A DNA stretch of 64,000 bases from Gordonia pseudamarae (GTDB taxonomy: Bacteria; Actinomycetota; Actinomycetes; Mycobacteriales; Mycobacteriaceae): positions 3,286,001-3,350,000 of the forward strand of contig NZ_CP045809.1 in the NCBI RefSeq assembly GCF_025273675.1, in the 5' to 3' direction. Positions 30,712 through 40,009 of this stretch are shown here, one piece after another (within the stretch, counting starts at the first letter, position 1; each line of letters opens with the position of its first letter). A program made the translations under genes and the position numbers. The notes under the pieces were generated by a model. It ran no database searches, was not told the DNA's origin, and saw only the letters and a list, made by a program, of their open reading frames with translations.

Positions 30712-32556
30712 ATGCCAGCCCTGAGATCACGCACCACCACCTTCGGTCGCGAAGCGGCCGGCGCACGCTCCCTGTGGCGCGCGACCGGCATGACCGACGA
30801 CGATTTCGGCAAGCCGATCGTGGCCATCGCCAACTCGTTCACCCAGTTCGTGCCCGGTCACGTGCACCTGCGCAATGTCGGCGAGATCGTCGCCGAGTCG
30901 GTGCGCGCCGCCGGCGGCGTCGCCAAGGAGTTCAACACCATCGCCGTCGACGACGGCATCGCCATGGGCCACGGCGGCATGCTGTACTCGCTGCCCAGCC
31001 GCGAGATCATCGCCGACTCCGTCGAATACATGGTCAACGCACACACCGCCGACGCCCTCGTCTGCATCTCCAACTGCGACAAGATCACCCCCGGCATGCT
31101 CAACGCGGCGATGCGGCTGAACATCCCCACCGTCTTCGTCTCCGGCGGACCGATGGAGGCCGGCAAGGCGGTGATCGTCGGCGAGGTGGCGCACCCGTCG
31201 TCGGACCTGATCACCACCATCTCCGCCTCCGCCAACAGCGACGTCGATGACGACGGCCTCAGCGAGGTCGAACGCTCGGCATGCCCCACCTGCGGGTCGT
31301 GTTCGGGCATGTTCACCGCCAACTCGATGAACTGCCTCACCGAGGCACTCGGCCTCGCCCTGCCCGGAAACGGCTCGACACTGGCCACCCATGAGGCACG
31401 CCGCGCACTGTTCGAGAAGGCCGGACGCATCGTCATCGAGGCCGCGAACCGCTGGTACCAGAACGACGACGCCTCCGTGCTGCCACGCAACGTCGCCACC
31501 GCCACCGCCTTCCGCAACGCGATGGCGCTCGACGTGGCGATGGGCGGCTCCACCAACACCGTGCTGCACATCCTCGCCGCCGCCCAAGAAGGCGAGGTCA
31601 GCGACTTCGACCTGTCCACCATCGATGAGATCAGCCGTCGCGTGCCGTGCCTGTCGAAGGTCTCCCCCAACTCCGACTACCACATGGAGGACGTGCACCG
31701 GGCCGGTGGAATCCCCGCGATCCTCGGGGAACTCCGCCGTGCCGGACTGATCGACGACTCGACGAGCACCGTGTACTCCCCGTCGATGGCGCAGGCACTC
31801 GACGACTGGGACATCCGCGGCGGCAGGGCGGTCGACGAGGCGTTCGCCCTGTTCCACGCGGCCCCGGGCGGGGTGCGCACCACCGAGCCCTTCTCCACCG
31901 CCAACCAGTGGAGCAGCCTCGACACCGACGCCGAAGGCGGCTGCATCCGCGACCTCGCGCACGCCTACACCGTCGAGGGCGGACTGTGCGTGCTGCGCGG
32001 CAACATCGCACCCGACGGCGCGATCCTCAAGACCGCCGGCATCGACGAAGACCTGTGGAACTTCGAGGGCCCCGCCCGCGTCGTCGAAAGCCAGGAAGAG
32101 GCCGTGCAGGTCATCCTGTCCAAGACCATTCAGGCCGGCGAGGTGCTGGTGGTCCGCTACGAGGGCCCCGCGGGCGGTCCCGGCATGCAGGAGATGCTGC
32201 ACCCCACCGCCTTCATGAAAGGCACCGGCATGGGCAAGAAGTGCGCCCTCATCACCGACGGTCGGTTCTCCGGTGGATCGTCGGGCCTGTCGATCGGCCA
32301 TATCTCCCCCGAGGCCGCATCCGGCGGAGCCATCGGCCTGATCGAGGACGGCGACCGCATCTTCATCGACGTCAAGACGCGCGCCCTCAAGGTTCTCGTC
32401 GACGACGATGTGCTGGCCGAACGTCGCGCCAAGATGGAGGCATCGGAAAGGCCGTGGCAGCCGAAGGACCGCGTTCGTCCGGTCACCATGGCGCTGCGCG
32501 CCTACGCCAAGATGGCCACCTCCGCCGACAGGGGCGCCGTCCGTCAGGTCGACTGA
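30712..32556 (+). CDS. ilvD: Dihydroxy-acid dehydratase
   Basis: IlvD (614 residues) makes 2-keto acids from dihydroxy acids in isoleucine and valine synthesis. Cluster-binding cysteines appear in [11 protein letters not shown] and [12 protein letters not shown], and the active-site region is [15 protein letters not shown] 30712 follows GAGGAAACC. It is separated from ilvBNC by the divergent PH-domain gene and has its own candidate promoter. Confidence 0.96.
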   Translation: MPALRSRTTTFGREAAGARSLWRATGMTDDDFGKPIVAIANSFTQFVPGHVHLRNVGEIVAESVRAAGGVAKEFNTIAVDDGIAMGHGGMLYSLPSREIIADSVEYMVNAHTADALVCISNCDKITPGMLNAAMRLNIPTVFVSGGPMEAGKAVIVGEVAHPSSDLITTISASANSDVDDDGLSEVERSACPTCGSCSGMFTANSMNCLTEALGLALPGNGSTLATHEARRALFEKAGRIVIEAANRWYQNDDASVLPRNVATATAFRNAMALDVAMGGSTNTVLHILAAAQEGEVSDFDLSTIDEISRRVPCLSKVSPNSDYHMEDVHRAGGIPAILGELRRAGLIDDSTSTVYSPSMAQALDDWDIRGGRAVDEAFALFHAAPGGVRTTEPFSTANQWSSLDTDAEGGCIRDLAHAYTVEGGLCVLRGNIAPDGAILKTAGIDEDLWNFEGPARVVESQEEAVQVILSKTIQAGEVLVVRYEGPAGGPGMQEMLHPTAFMKGTGMGKKCALITDGRFSGGSSGLSIGHISPEAASGGAIGLIEDGDRIFIDVKTRALKVLVDDDVLAERRAKMEASERPWQPKDRVRPVTMALRAYAKMATSADRGAVRQVD

Positions 32557-32596
32557 CCCTCGCCCCACCGTCCGAGTCGCAAGCCCCGACACCCGC

Positions 32597-32692
32597 CGGT
32601 TGAGGCGCAGCCCTGATTTACGCCGGTTGAGGTGCGAGCCTGCGAGCCTCGAAACCCGGTGAGACGACGATGTCCGCTCACCGGGTTCGAGG
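32597..32692. repeat. Palindromic intergenic repeat, copy B
   Basis: Between convergent ilvD and the DoxX-protein gene, the sequence has CGCCGGTTGAGGTGCGAG followed by CCTCGAAACCCGGTGAGACG. A stem forms between AACCCGGTGAG and CTCACCGGGTT around a loop containing ACGACGATGTCCG. It shares its core with copies A (17.0 kb) and C (35.8 kb) and probably also acts as a terminator. Confidence 0.75.
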
Positions 32693-32703
32693 GTACGTCG
32701 TGA

Positions 32704-34416
32704 TCAGGGAGCCGGGTTTCCCGGTGAGTCCAGCGGATTGGTGCCGTTGAACAACACCCAGATCGTGACCGCGGCGGCCACACTGACCACGACCAGACCG
32801 AGTGATCCCCACAGCGGCCTCGTGGTCCAGCCACGACCGTAGTCCAGGGCCAGCCGGCCCGGGCCGGTGAGCAGAATCGCCAGGGCCGCGCAGATCAGCG
32901 TCACCTCATACTCGATGCCTACCCCGCTGCCGGTGAAGTACCACAGGCCACCGGCCAGAGTCACCTTGAACGTGGCCGCCACCAGCATCACCCCGAGCAC
33001 CGCCGACGCCGCGACCGGCGTCAGCAACCCGAGGATCAGCAGCGCGCCGCCCGCTGCCTCGCTGACCGCCCCGAGCACCGACAACCAGCCGGCGGCCGAA
33101 CTGTCGAAGCCGATCGACGGATCGGCCGCATTGACCAGGAAGTCCTCGAATCCGTCGAGGCCGGGACCGTTCCACCAGCCGAACAACTTCTGCAACCCGT
33201 GCGCGAGTGCCGCCGCCCCCACGGCCGCCCGGAGCACCAGAAGACCTACGTCGAGGGTGCCGCGGCGGGTTTCGGTGCCCTCGGCGGCCTGCGTGTGATC
33301 GGCGGCCGGATCGACGGTGTCGCGGGGGTCGAGTACGGACGTTTCGGCGGTGTCCACACGTGCCGGCTCGCCCGGATCGTCGGACCAGCGCTCGTCGTAC
33401 AGTGCCGGGCCGACCGCCGAGTACGCCATCGCCGGTTCAGGAAGCAGCTCCTGCGTCGGCTGTGGTGTGGCCGGGCCGGCGGGGTATTCGTCATCGGCCG
33501 CGTCATCGATGGGGACGGGGTTGCGGATCGAGGCGGTCGCGACGGTTGCCGGATCGGGATCGGGATCGGTGGCCGGGGCGGCGGTCGCCGACGGTTGCGC
33601 TTCCGTGTCGTCGGTGTGCGGAGCCGCCGCGTACCCTGTCGCCTCGCCCGGCTGCTCCTGCGCTCCGGGGTCGGCGGGCGGTTCGTCCTGTTTGGCGCCG
33701 CCACCTGGACGGAAGGCTGCCCAGCGGGATTTCTTCACCGATTCGATGCGTTGCGGGACTGCCCGCCCGGCCGGACGTTCGACCACCTCCGTCGGTTCCG
33801 ACCCCTGATCCGGCCCCGCCTGATCCGACTCCTGATCCGGCCACGCCTGACCGGACTCCGCCTGATCCGGCCACGCCTGATCGGACTCCGCCTGATCCGG
33901 CCACGCCCGATCAGGGGTCGGATCCGGGCCCGCCGGGGCGGACGCGATGGGTTCGGTGGCCACGTCCGCCGACGTGTCGCCGGTATCAGCTGACCGGACG
34001 TCACCGGAGAAGTCACCGGATTCGGGGGCCGAAGCCTGAACGGCGGCCGGCGCCGATTGCGGCACGTCCCACCCCTGAGCGCCTGCCTGACCCGGAACGC
34101 CCGCCTGATCCGGCGCCCTCCATTCGGCGGCAACCGGCGCCGCGGGCGGTTGGTCCGGGCGCACCGACGGATCCTGCCGCCTGCCGCGGACACTGGGGGT
34201 GACCGTCTCCACCTCCCCCGGATCCAGGTCGTCCAGATCATCGACCCGGCGGAGCCCCGCCCGCGCATGCCGATCATAGAAACTGTCCCGGTCGACGTCC
34301 TCACCCGGCCGGGGTCTCGACTGTGGTTGTCGCGCGCTGTCGGGCAGCTCGAACGCGCCCGTCGGTTCGTCGTACGGGCTCGCACCGTTCCCGTCGTCGC
34401 TGTTGCCGCCGCTCAC
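32704..34416 (-). CDS. DoxX-family membrane protein with long low-complexity N-terminus
   Basis: This 570-residue protein has about 390 residues of Asp/Pro/Gln/Ala-rich, probably disordered sequence, with tandem repeats such as AWPDQAESDQ and AWPDQAESGQ. A DoxX domain with four or five helices ends it (VGLLVLRAAVGAAALAHGLQ; LLILGLLTPVAASAVLGV). It occupies the position of Rv3005c, the DoxX of the mycobacterial DoxX-SseA-SodA redox complex. GTG 34416 is chosen because VSGGN..SPYDEPTGA resembles that family and TACAGT lies 7 nt upstream (leaderless type). Confidence 0.85.
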   Translation of the reverse strand: MSGGNSDDGNGASPYDEPTGAFELPDSARQPQSRPRPGEDVDRDSFYDRHARAGLRRVDDLDDLDPGEVETVTPSVRGRRQDPSVRPDQPPAAPVAAEWRAPDQAGVPGQAGAQGWDVPQSAPAAVQASAPESGDFSGDVRSADTGDTSADVATEPIASAPAGPDPTPDRAWPDQAESDQAWPDQAESGQAWPDQESDQAGPDQGSEPTEVVERPAGRAVPQRIESVKKSRWAAFRPGGGAKQDEPPADPGAQEQPGEATGYAAAPHTDDTEAQPSATAAPATDPDPDPATVATASIRNPVPIDDAADDEYPAGPATPQPTQELLPEPAMAYSAVGPALYDERWSDDPGEPARVDTAETSVLDPRDTVDPAADHTQAAEGTETRRGTLDVGLLVLRAAVGAAALAHGLQKLFGWWNGPGLDGFEDFLVNAADPSIGFDSSAAGWLSVLGAVSEAAGGALLILGLLTPVAASAVLGVMLVAATFKVTLAGGLWYFTGSGVGIEYEVTLICAALAILLTGPGRLALDYGRGWTTRPLWGSLGLVVVSVAAAVTIWVLFNGTNPLDSPGNPAP

Positions 34417-34549
34417 ATCATCGACTGTAAACACTGGCGGCGCGCGTCCGCCGGATCACGCTGCGGCGAGTCGGCCACCACCGGCCGGGTACCGCCATCG
34501 CATCCGATCGGACGCGAACCCACCCTCGGACGATCGCTACTGTGGAGGC

Positions 34550-35749
34550 ATGCGCAATCGGCCCGCCGCCCCCACCGACAGCCGTGCCGGTGATCCCGTC
34601 GGCGCGGCGCACGGCACCTTCCGGCGTGCCTCGCTCGGGGTTGCCGCGATCCTCGGTTCAACTGTCCTCGCCCTGTCCGGGTGTGTCAGTTTCAACGACC
34701 AGGATCAGACCCGCGAAGCCGGCGGGTTCAGCAACAATCCGGTACCCGACATCATCGCGCCGACCACCCCGGACTCACCGGCCGACCCGAGCGAGGGGCA
34801 ACAGGGGCCGCCACCCACCGGACCCTGCGTCGACCCCGACAACGCGGTGATCGCCACCTGCCTGACATCCACCGGCGGCGTGCACCCGGCCGACGCCGAA
34901 GGCAGGACCACCTACGTCGCCGAACGCACCACCGGCAACATCATCGTTTCCAAACGATATGGGCCACAACGTGTTCTGGCCACGATTCCGGTCGATGCGA
35001 GTGGCGACGGCGGGCTGATCGACTTCGCCTTCTCGCCCACCTACGACCAGGACGGGCTGATCTTCGCCCTCATCACCACCGGCAGCGACAACCGCATCGT
35101 GCGGGTGGCGGCCGGTGATGTGCCCAAACCGATTCTCACCGGAATCCCCAAAGGCGCCACCGGCAACATGGGGTCGATGTACTTTCAGTCGGCCGGTGAA
35201 CTGATCGTGGCCACCGGCAACGCGGGCAGTACGGCCGCCGCCGACAACCCGTCCTCACTCGCGGGCAAGGTGCTGAAGGTGTCCCCGTTCCGCGATGCCG
35301 GACGCCCCCAGGTGGTGGCCGGTGGATTCGGCGGCAACGTCGCCCTCTGCCCCGACTCCGACACCAAGACCCTCTATGTCGCCGACCACGGCGAAGCCGG
35401 TGACCGGCTGTTCTCCGTCGACAAGAACGGTCCGAAGAAGCTGTGGCAGTGGAACGACAACCCGCAGATCGGCGGCTGTGCGGCGTCCGGCGGTGTCATC
35501 TACGTGGCGATGACCCGCGCCAAGCGCATCGATTCGATCGCCGCGCCTACCGCGCAGAAACCCACCATCACCGATCCGGCACCCGCCGACGTCGCCAAAC
35601 GATTCGGTCACGTCGCCCGCCTGGCCCCCATCCCCGGCGGTGTCCAGCTGGCCACGGTCAACAAGTCGGTGCCCGGTGCCGAAGTGAAAACCTACGACGA
35701 CCGCGTCGCCATCTTCAACCCGCCCCAGCCCACCGAGGATCGTATGTAG
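34550..35749 (+). CDS. lppZ: LppZ-like lipoprotein with sorbosone-dehydrogenase-type propeller
   Basis: This 399-residue protein has a lipoprotein signal with lipobox LALSGC near residue 44. The propeller resembles PQQ-dependent glucose/sorbosone dehydrogenases (TTYVAERTTGNIIV, DGGLIDFAFSPTYDQDGLIF, GNMGSMYF, SLAGKVLKV, LYVADHGEAGDRL). It corresponds to Rv3006/LppZ in place and sequence. It is expected on the outer face of the cytoplasmic membrane, substrate unknown. ATG 34550 has TACTGT 6 nt upstream; GGAGG is too close to serve as a normal ribosome-binding site. Confidence 0.88.
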   Translation: MRNRPAAPTDSRAGDPVGAAHGTFRRASLGVAAILGSTVLALSGCVSFNDQDQTREAGGFSNNPVPDIIAPTTPDSPADPSEGQQGPPPTGPCVDPDNAVIATCLTSTGGVHPADAEGRTTYVAERTTGNIIVSKRYGPQRVLATIPVDASGDGGLIDFAFSPTYDQDGLIFALITTGSDNRIVRVAAGDVPKPILTGIPKGATGNMGSMYFQSAGELIVATGNAGSTAAADNPSSLAGKVLKVSPFRDAGRPQVVAGGFGGNVALCPDSDTKTLYVADHGEAGDRLFSVDKNGPKKLWQWNDNPQIGGCAASGGVIYVAMTRAKRIDSIAAPTAQKPTITDPAPADVAKRFGHVARLAPIPGGVQLATVNKSVPGAEVKTYDDRVAIFNPPQPTEDRM

Positions 35750-35760
35750 CTCGCGGCGGC

Positions 35761-35907
35761 GCACCTTCGCCGGTTGAGGTGCGAGGAGCGCTGGCGACGA
35801 ACCTCGAAACCCGGTGAGAGAACGATGTCTTCTCAACGGGTTTCGAGGCTCGCAAGCTCGCACCTCAACCGACGGAGGGGCAGGTTTCGAGGCTCGCACC
35901 TCAACCG
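35761..35907. repeat. Palindromic intergenic repeat, copy C
   Basis: Between convergent lppZ and gatB, outer arms CGGTTGAGGTGCGAG (35771-35785) and CTCGCACCTCAACCG (35858-35872) enclose inner arms CCTCGAAACCCGGTGAG (about 35802-35818) and CTCAACGGGTTTCGAGG (about 35832-35848). The right outer arm is repeated at 35893-35907. The core is shared with copies A and B. Confidence 0.8.
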
Positions 35908-35919
35908 ACGATGGGTCGG

Positions 35920-37431
35920 TCAGGAGCCGTTGACCGCTGCGAGGACGAGTTCTTGGACGCGGGCGGCGTCGGCTTGGCCTCGGGTGGCTTTCATCACGTC
36001 GCCGACGATCTTGCCGGCGGCCTTGACCTTGCCGCCCTTGATCTTCTCGACGATGTCGGGGTTGGCGGCCAGCGCGTCGTCGACGGCCTTCTGCAGCGCC
36101 GAATCGTCGCGCACCACTTCCAGTCCGCGGTCGGTGACGATCTGGGCGGGCTCGCCCTCGCCGTCGAGGACGGCCACGGCCACCTGCTGGCCGAGTTTGG
36201 TGGTGAGTTTGCCCTCGTCGATGAAACCGATGATGGTGGCGACCTGGGCGGGGGTGATGGGCAGGTCGGCGAGTTCAGTGCCGCGCGTGTTGGCCTGCTG
36301 CGCCAGGAACGACACCCACCAGCTGCGTGCGGCGTCAGCTTTGGCGCCGGCATCGGTGGTGGCGATGATCAACTCAACCGCACCCACGTTCACCAGGTCG
36401 CGCATCACCTCGTCGGACACGCCCCATTCCTGCTGGATGCGCGCGCGGCGCACCCAGGGCAGTTCGGGGAGGGTGCCGCGCAGTTCCTCGACCCATTCGG
36501 CGGCCGGCTGCACCGGGGGCAGATCGGGTTCGGGGAAGTACCGGTAGTCCTCGGCGGTCTCCTTGCGGCGGCCGGCCGAGGTGGTGCCGTCCGTTTCGTG
36601 GAAGTGCCGGGTCTCCTGCACGATCTCGCCGCCGTCGGTGAGGATGGCGCCCTGGCGGCCCATCTCGTACCGCACGGCCACCTCGACACTCTTGAGCGAG
36701 TTGACGTTCTTGGTTTCGGTGCGGGTGCCGAATTCGTCGGCGTCCTTGCGCATCAGGGACAGGTTCACGTCGCAGCGCATCGAACCCTGATCCATGCGCA
36801 CGTCCGAGACGTCGAGCGCCCTGAGCAGATCACGCAGCGCGCTCACGTACGCGCGGGCCACCTCCGGCGCCCGCTCCCCGGCGCCGACGATCGGCTTGGT
36901 GACGATCTCCACCAGCGGCACCCCGGCCCGGTTGTAGTCGAGCAGCGAATGGCTCGCACCGTGGATGCGTCCGGTGGCGCCGCCGATGTGCAGCGACTTT
37001 CCGGTGTCCTCCTCCATGTGGGCGCGTTCGATCTCGATCCGCCACGGCGTGCCGTCGGGCAGCACCACGTCCAGATGCCCGTCGTAGGCGATCGGGTCGT
37101 CGTACTGGGAGATCTGGTAGTTCTTCGGCTGATCGGGATAGAAGTAGTTCTTGCGCGCGAACAGGCTCGACGGCCGGATCGAGCAGTTCAGGGCCAGACC
37201 GATGCGGATGGCCGACTCGATGGCCTTGCTGTTGGCCACCGGCAGCGAACCGGGGAAGCCCAGGCACACCGGGCACACCTGGGTGTTGGGTTCGGCGCCG
37301 AACGCCGTGGGGCAGCCGCAGAACATCTTGGTCCGGGTGCCGAGCTCGACATGTACCTCCAGACCCATCACCGGATCGAAATCCGCGATGACCTGGTCAT
37401 AGTCGAGAAGTTCAGTCGTAGCCGAAGTCAT
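35920..37431 (-). CDS. gatB: Asp/Glu-tRNA amidotransferase subunit B
   Basis: GatB (503 residues) is the tRNA-binding kinase subunit of GatCAB, which converts Glu-tRNA-Gln to Gln-tRNA-Gln. [20 protein letters not shown] and [13 protein letters not shown] contain the zinc cysteines. [11 protein letters not shown] and a C-terminal YqeY-type tail ([17 protein letters not shown]) complete it. ATG 37431 is chosen because TAAACT lies exactly 7 nt upstream (leaderless type). A TTG two codons earlier is the alternative. gatB is split from gatC-gatA by about 8 kb. Confidence 0.96.
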   Translation of the reverse strand: MTSATTELLDYDQVIADFDPVMGLEVHVELGTRTKMFCGCPTAFGAEPNTQVCPVCLGFPGSLPVANSKAIESAIRIGLALNCSIRPSSLFARKNYFYPDQPKNYQISQYDDPIAYDGHLDVVLPDGTPWRIEIERAHMEEDTGKSLHIGGATGRIHGASHSLLDYNRAGVPLVEIVTKPIVGAGERAPEVARAYVSALRDLLRALDVSDVRMDQGSMRCDVNLSLMRKDADEFGTRTETKNVNSLKSVEVAVRYEMGRQGAILTDGGEIVQETRHFHETDGTTSAGRRKETAEDYRYFPEPDLPPVQPAAEWVEELRGTLPELPWVRRARIQQEWGVSDEVMRDLVNVGAVELIIATTDAGAKADAARSWWVSFLAQQANTRGTELADLPITPAQVATIIGFIDEGKLTTKLGQQVAVAVLDGEGEPAQIVTDRGLEVVRDDSALQKAVDDALAANPDIVEKIKGGKVKAAGKIVGDVMKATRGQADAARVQELVLAAVNGS

Positions 37432-37480
37432 GGCCAACAGTTTATGCGGAGGGGGCGACGGTCACCGGCGCGGGCCAAGG

Positions 37481-37560
37481 TCCGGCGCAAGATCACGAGG
37501 TCCGGCGCAAGATCACGAGGTCCGGGACAAGATCAAGATGTCCGGGACAAGATCAGGGCG
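37481..37560. repeat. Four 20-bp tandem repeats
   Basis: TCCGGCGCAAGATCACGAGG occurs twice in perfect tandem (37481-37520), followed by two diverged units with TCCGGGACAAGATCA (37521-37560). The array lies between gatB and the divergent PspC-protein gene. It has no spacers and is not a CRISPR. Confidence 0.9.
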
Positions 37561-37620
37561 TACCCCGATGCTGCGGCGTGCTCGCGCTTCTAGCGTGGAT
37601 CGTGACGAAAGGATCCCGCG

Positions 37621-38121
37621 ATGAGCACATCAGAACCGATCGGCGCAGCCCCCGCGACCACCCCTGATCTCGACAAACATCCCGCCGACGAGGTGTCGGG
37701 CGGCGACCGGCCCGCCGCGGCCGGCCAGGACGCCGACAGCGGAGCCGGGGCCGGCCGGATTCCGGACCCGTCCGAGGTCTTTCCGCAGTTGGGCCGACCC
37801 ACCGCCTTCGCCGGATACGTCCCGTCCGGTCCGGGCACCGGTACCGCGGGCTATACACCCGGATCGTTCGGGGTGGCCGCCGCCACCGGCCCGTCGTACG
37901 CCGCTACTCCGGCCGCACCCGGGTTCGGATCGGACCCCAAACGGCTCCTGCGATCGCGGCAGGACCGCTGGATCGGCGGCGTGTGCGGCGGTATCGGTGA
38001 GTATTTCGGCTGGGACCCGAATCTGGTGCGGCTGGCCTTCGCGCTGTCGATCCTGCTACCCGGGCCACAGTTGTTGGTGTACCTGGCGTTGTGGCTGGTG
38101 ATTCCGCGCGCGGCCGCATGA
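37621..38121 (+). CDS. PspC-domain membrane protein
   Basis: This 166-residue protein has a Pro/Ala/Gly-rich N-terminus (residues 1-100). A PspC domain follows (RLLRSRQDRWIGGVCGGIGEYFGWDPNLVRLAF) with a hydrophobic C-terminal helix (LLVYLALWLVIP). PspC domains sense envelope stress or anchor regulators in actinobacteria. No adjacent PspC-linked histidine kinase is coupled to it here. ATG 37621 follows GAAAGGA at 6 nt. Confidence 0.85.
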   Translation: MSTSEPIGAAPATTPDLDKHPADEVSGGDRPAAAGQDADSGAGAGRIPDPSEVFPQLGRPTAFAGYVPSGPGTGTAGYTPGSFGVAAATGPSYAATPAAPGFGSDPKRLLRSRQDRWIGGVCGGIGEYFGWDPNLVRLAFALSILLPGPQLLVYLALWLVIPRAAA

Positions 38122-38140
38122 CGGTCGCAAGGACCGACGG

Positions 38141-39175
38141 TCAGCCGAAGATGACCCGGACCTCCTGATACTGGTCCTGCGGAACCTGTTTGAGGTTGCC
38201 GAGCGCCTCGTCGAAGGTGATGCGGGCGATCTCGGTACCATGCAGGGCCACCAGGTGACCCCAGGCGCTGTCGGCGACGAGATCGGCCACGGCCATGCCC
38301 ATGCGGGTGGCCAGCACCCGGTCCCAGGCGCTCGGCACACCCCCGCGCTGGATGTGGCCGAGCACGGTGGCGCGGGTTTCGATGCCGGTGCGCTCCTCGA
38401 TGAGCGGCGCCAGGACCTCACCGATCCCACCGAGGCGCGGCCTGTTGAAGCCGTCGAGGCCCTTCACGGCGTGCGCTTCCTTCATGTCGGGGAGGGTGAA
38501 CCCTTCAGCCACCACCACCATCGGTGACCGGCCACGGTTCTTGACGCTGGTGACCCAAGCACAGATCTGGTTGAGACTCTCAGGTTGTTCGGGGATGAGG
38601 ATGGCGTGAGCGCCGCCCGCGATCCCCGAATGCAGCGCGATCCAGCCGGCGTGCCGACCCATCACCTCCAGCACCATGCAACGCCGGTGGGAGTTCCCGG
38701 TGGTGCGCAGCCGGTCGATGGCCTCGGTCGCGATCTCGACCGCGGTGTTGAAGCCGAACGTGTAGTCGGTGGCATCGATGTCGTTGTCGATCGTCTTGGG
38801 TACACCGACGATATTGATGCCGTCGTTGAAGAGCCGGTTGGCGGCGGCGGCGGTGCCGTCGCCGCCGATCGCGATCACCCCTTGCAGGTCCAGGTCGGCG
38901 AGGACCTTCTTGATATTCTCCGGGCCGCCGTCGGGTTCGGTGTACGGGCCGAACCGGCTGGTGCCCAGGATGGTGCCGCCCTGATTGGACAGGCCGCGGA
39001 CGGTGGACCGGTCCAATTCCAGGACGTCGCCGTATACCAGGCCCCGCCAGCCGTCGCGGAAGCCGACGAAGGTGTGGCCGTATACGGTCTCACCTTTGAG
39101 AACGGCACCGCGGATCACCGCGTTGAGGCCGGGGCAGTCACCGCCCGAAGTCAGTATTCCGAATCGCTTACCCAT
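38141..39175 (-). CDS. pfkA: 6-phosphofructokinase
   Basis: PfkA (344 residues) phosphorylates fructose 6-phosphate. MGKRFGILTSGGDCPGLNAV is the nucleotide-binding start, IGGDGTAAAA the phosphate-donor loop and PKTIDNDIDATDYTFGF the catalytic motif. GGDG, rather than GGDD, suggests ATP and not pyrophosphate as donor. ATG 39175 matches the family N-terminus and has GAAGG upstream. In M. tuberculosis pfkA is next to gatA; here about 6 kb of other genes intervene. Confidence 0.93.
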   Translation of the reverse strand: MGKRFGILTSGGDCPGLNAVIRGAVLKGETVYGHTFVGFRDGWRGLVYGDVLELDRSTVRGLSNQGGTILGTSRFGPYTEPDGGPENIKKVLADLDLQGVIAIGGDGTAAAANRLFNDGINIVGVPKTIDNDIDATDYTFGFNTAVEIATEAIDRLRTTGNSHRRCMVLEVMGRHAGWIALHSGIAGGAHAILIPEQPESLNQICAWVTSVKNRGRSPMVVVAEGFTLPDMKEAHAVKGLDGFNRPRLGGIGEVLAPLIEERTGIETRATVLGHIQRGGVPSAWDRVLATRMGMAVADLVADSAWGHLVALHGTEIARITFDEALGNLKQVPQDQYQEVRVIFG

Positions 39176-39271
39176 TCTTCGCCCGCCTTCTGTGAGTGTC
39201 CGCGTTCTACCGGAAGACCACAACGCCCACCAATCTAGGGCACCACGGCGTATCCCGCGTGGTACCGGCGG

Positions 39272-39988
39272 CTACTTCAATCCGTTCTCGTAGGCGAACA
39301 CAACGGCCTGCGCCCGATCGCGCAGCGCCAACTTGGCCAGCACGCTGCTGACATGGGTCTTGACGGTCTGTTCGGAGACGAACAACGTGGCCGCGATCTC
39401 AGCGTTCGACTTTCCGTCGGACACCTGTTCCAGCACTTCCCGTTCACGCGGGGTGAGGGCGTCGACCGCCGACGAGCGGGGCGTGCGTGCCCGGCGGGCG
39501 GTCACCTCCTCGATGAGCCGTCTGGTGATCGACGGCGCCAGCAACGCCTCCCCCGCGGCCACCACACGCACGGCCCGGACCAGTTCGTCGGCCGGGGCAT
39601 CCTTGAGCATGAAGCCCGAGGCCCCGATCCGCAGTGCCTCGTACACATAGTCGTCGATGTCGAAGGTGGTCAGCATCAGCACCCTGGTGCCCGCAGAACC
39701 CGGGCCCGCAGAACCGGGGCCCGGCGAACCCGGATCGCCGCCGAGGATCTGCCGTGCCGCCCACAACCCGTCGCGACGCGGCATCCGCACGTCCATGAGC
39801 GCAACGTCCGGCCGCAACCGCGAACACAGTTCGACGGCCTCCACCCCGTCGGAGGCGTCGCCGAGCACCGAGATGTCGGGCTGGGCCGCCAGCAGGGCGG
39901 TAAAGCCCTGCCGGACCATGGCCTGGTCGTCGACCACGACAACGGTGACCGGACCGGATCGCGGGGCGGGTTGCTGTGAGGTGGGCAC
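39272..39988 (-). CDS. NarL/LuxR-type response regulator
   Basis: This 238-residue regulator has an N-terminal receiver (VVVVDDQAMVRQGF; phospho-Asp in VALMDVRMPRRDG; conserved Lys in FMLKDA) and a C-terminal LuxR helix-turn-helix (LTPREREVLEQVSDGKSNAE). An extra Gly/Ser/Pro repeat, GSPGPGSAGPGSAG, is inserted in the receiver near residue 87. The start is GTG at 39988. It lies 21 bp after its partner histidine kinase. The target genes are unknown. Confidence 0.92.
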   Translation of the reverse strand: MPTSQQPAPRSGPVTVVVVDDQAMVRQGFTALLAAQPDISVLGDASDGVEAVELCSRLRPDVALMDVRMPRRDGLWAARQILGGDPGSPGPGSAGPGSAGTRVLMLTTFDIDDYVYEALRIGASGFMLKDAPADELVRAVRVVAAGEALLAPSITRRLIEEVTARRARTPRSSAVDALTPREREVLEQVSDGKSNAEIAATLFVSEQTVKTHVSSVLAKLALRDRAQAVVFAYENGLK

Positions 39989-40009
39989 GTTCTCGACAGT
40001 ATCGCCGCG

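Noticed and set aside
30727..32592. 621-residue open frame opposite ilvD
   Set aside because: Antisense shadow caused by high GC at third positions; ilvD on the plus strand has all the catalytic motifs.
37481..37560. CRISPR array or att site
   Set aside because: The 20-bp units abut with no spacers, and no integrase is nearby.
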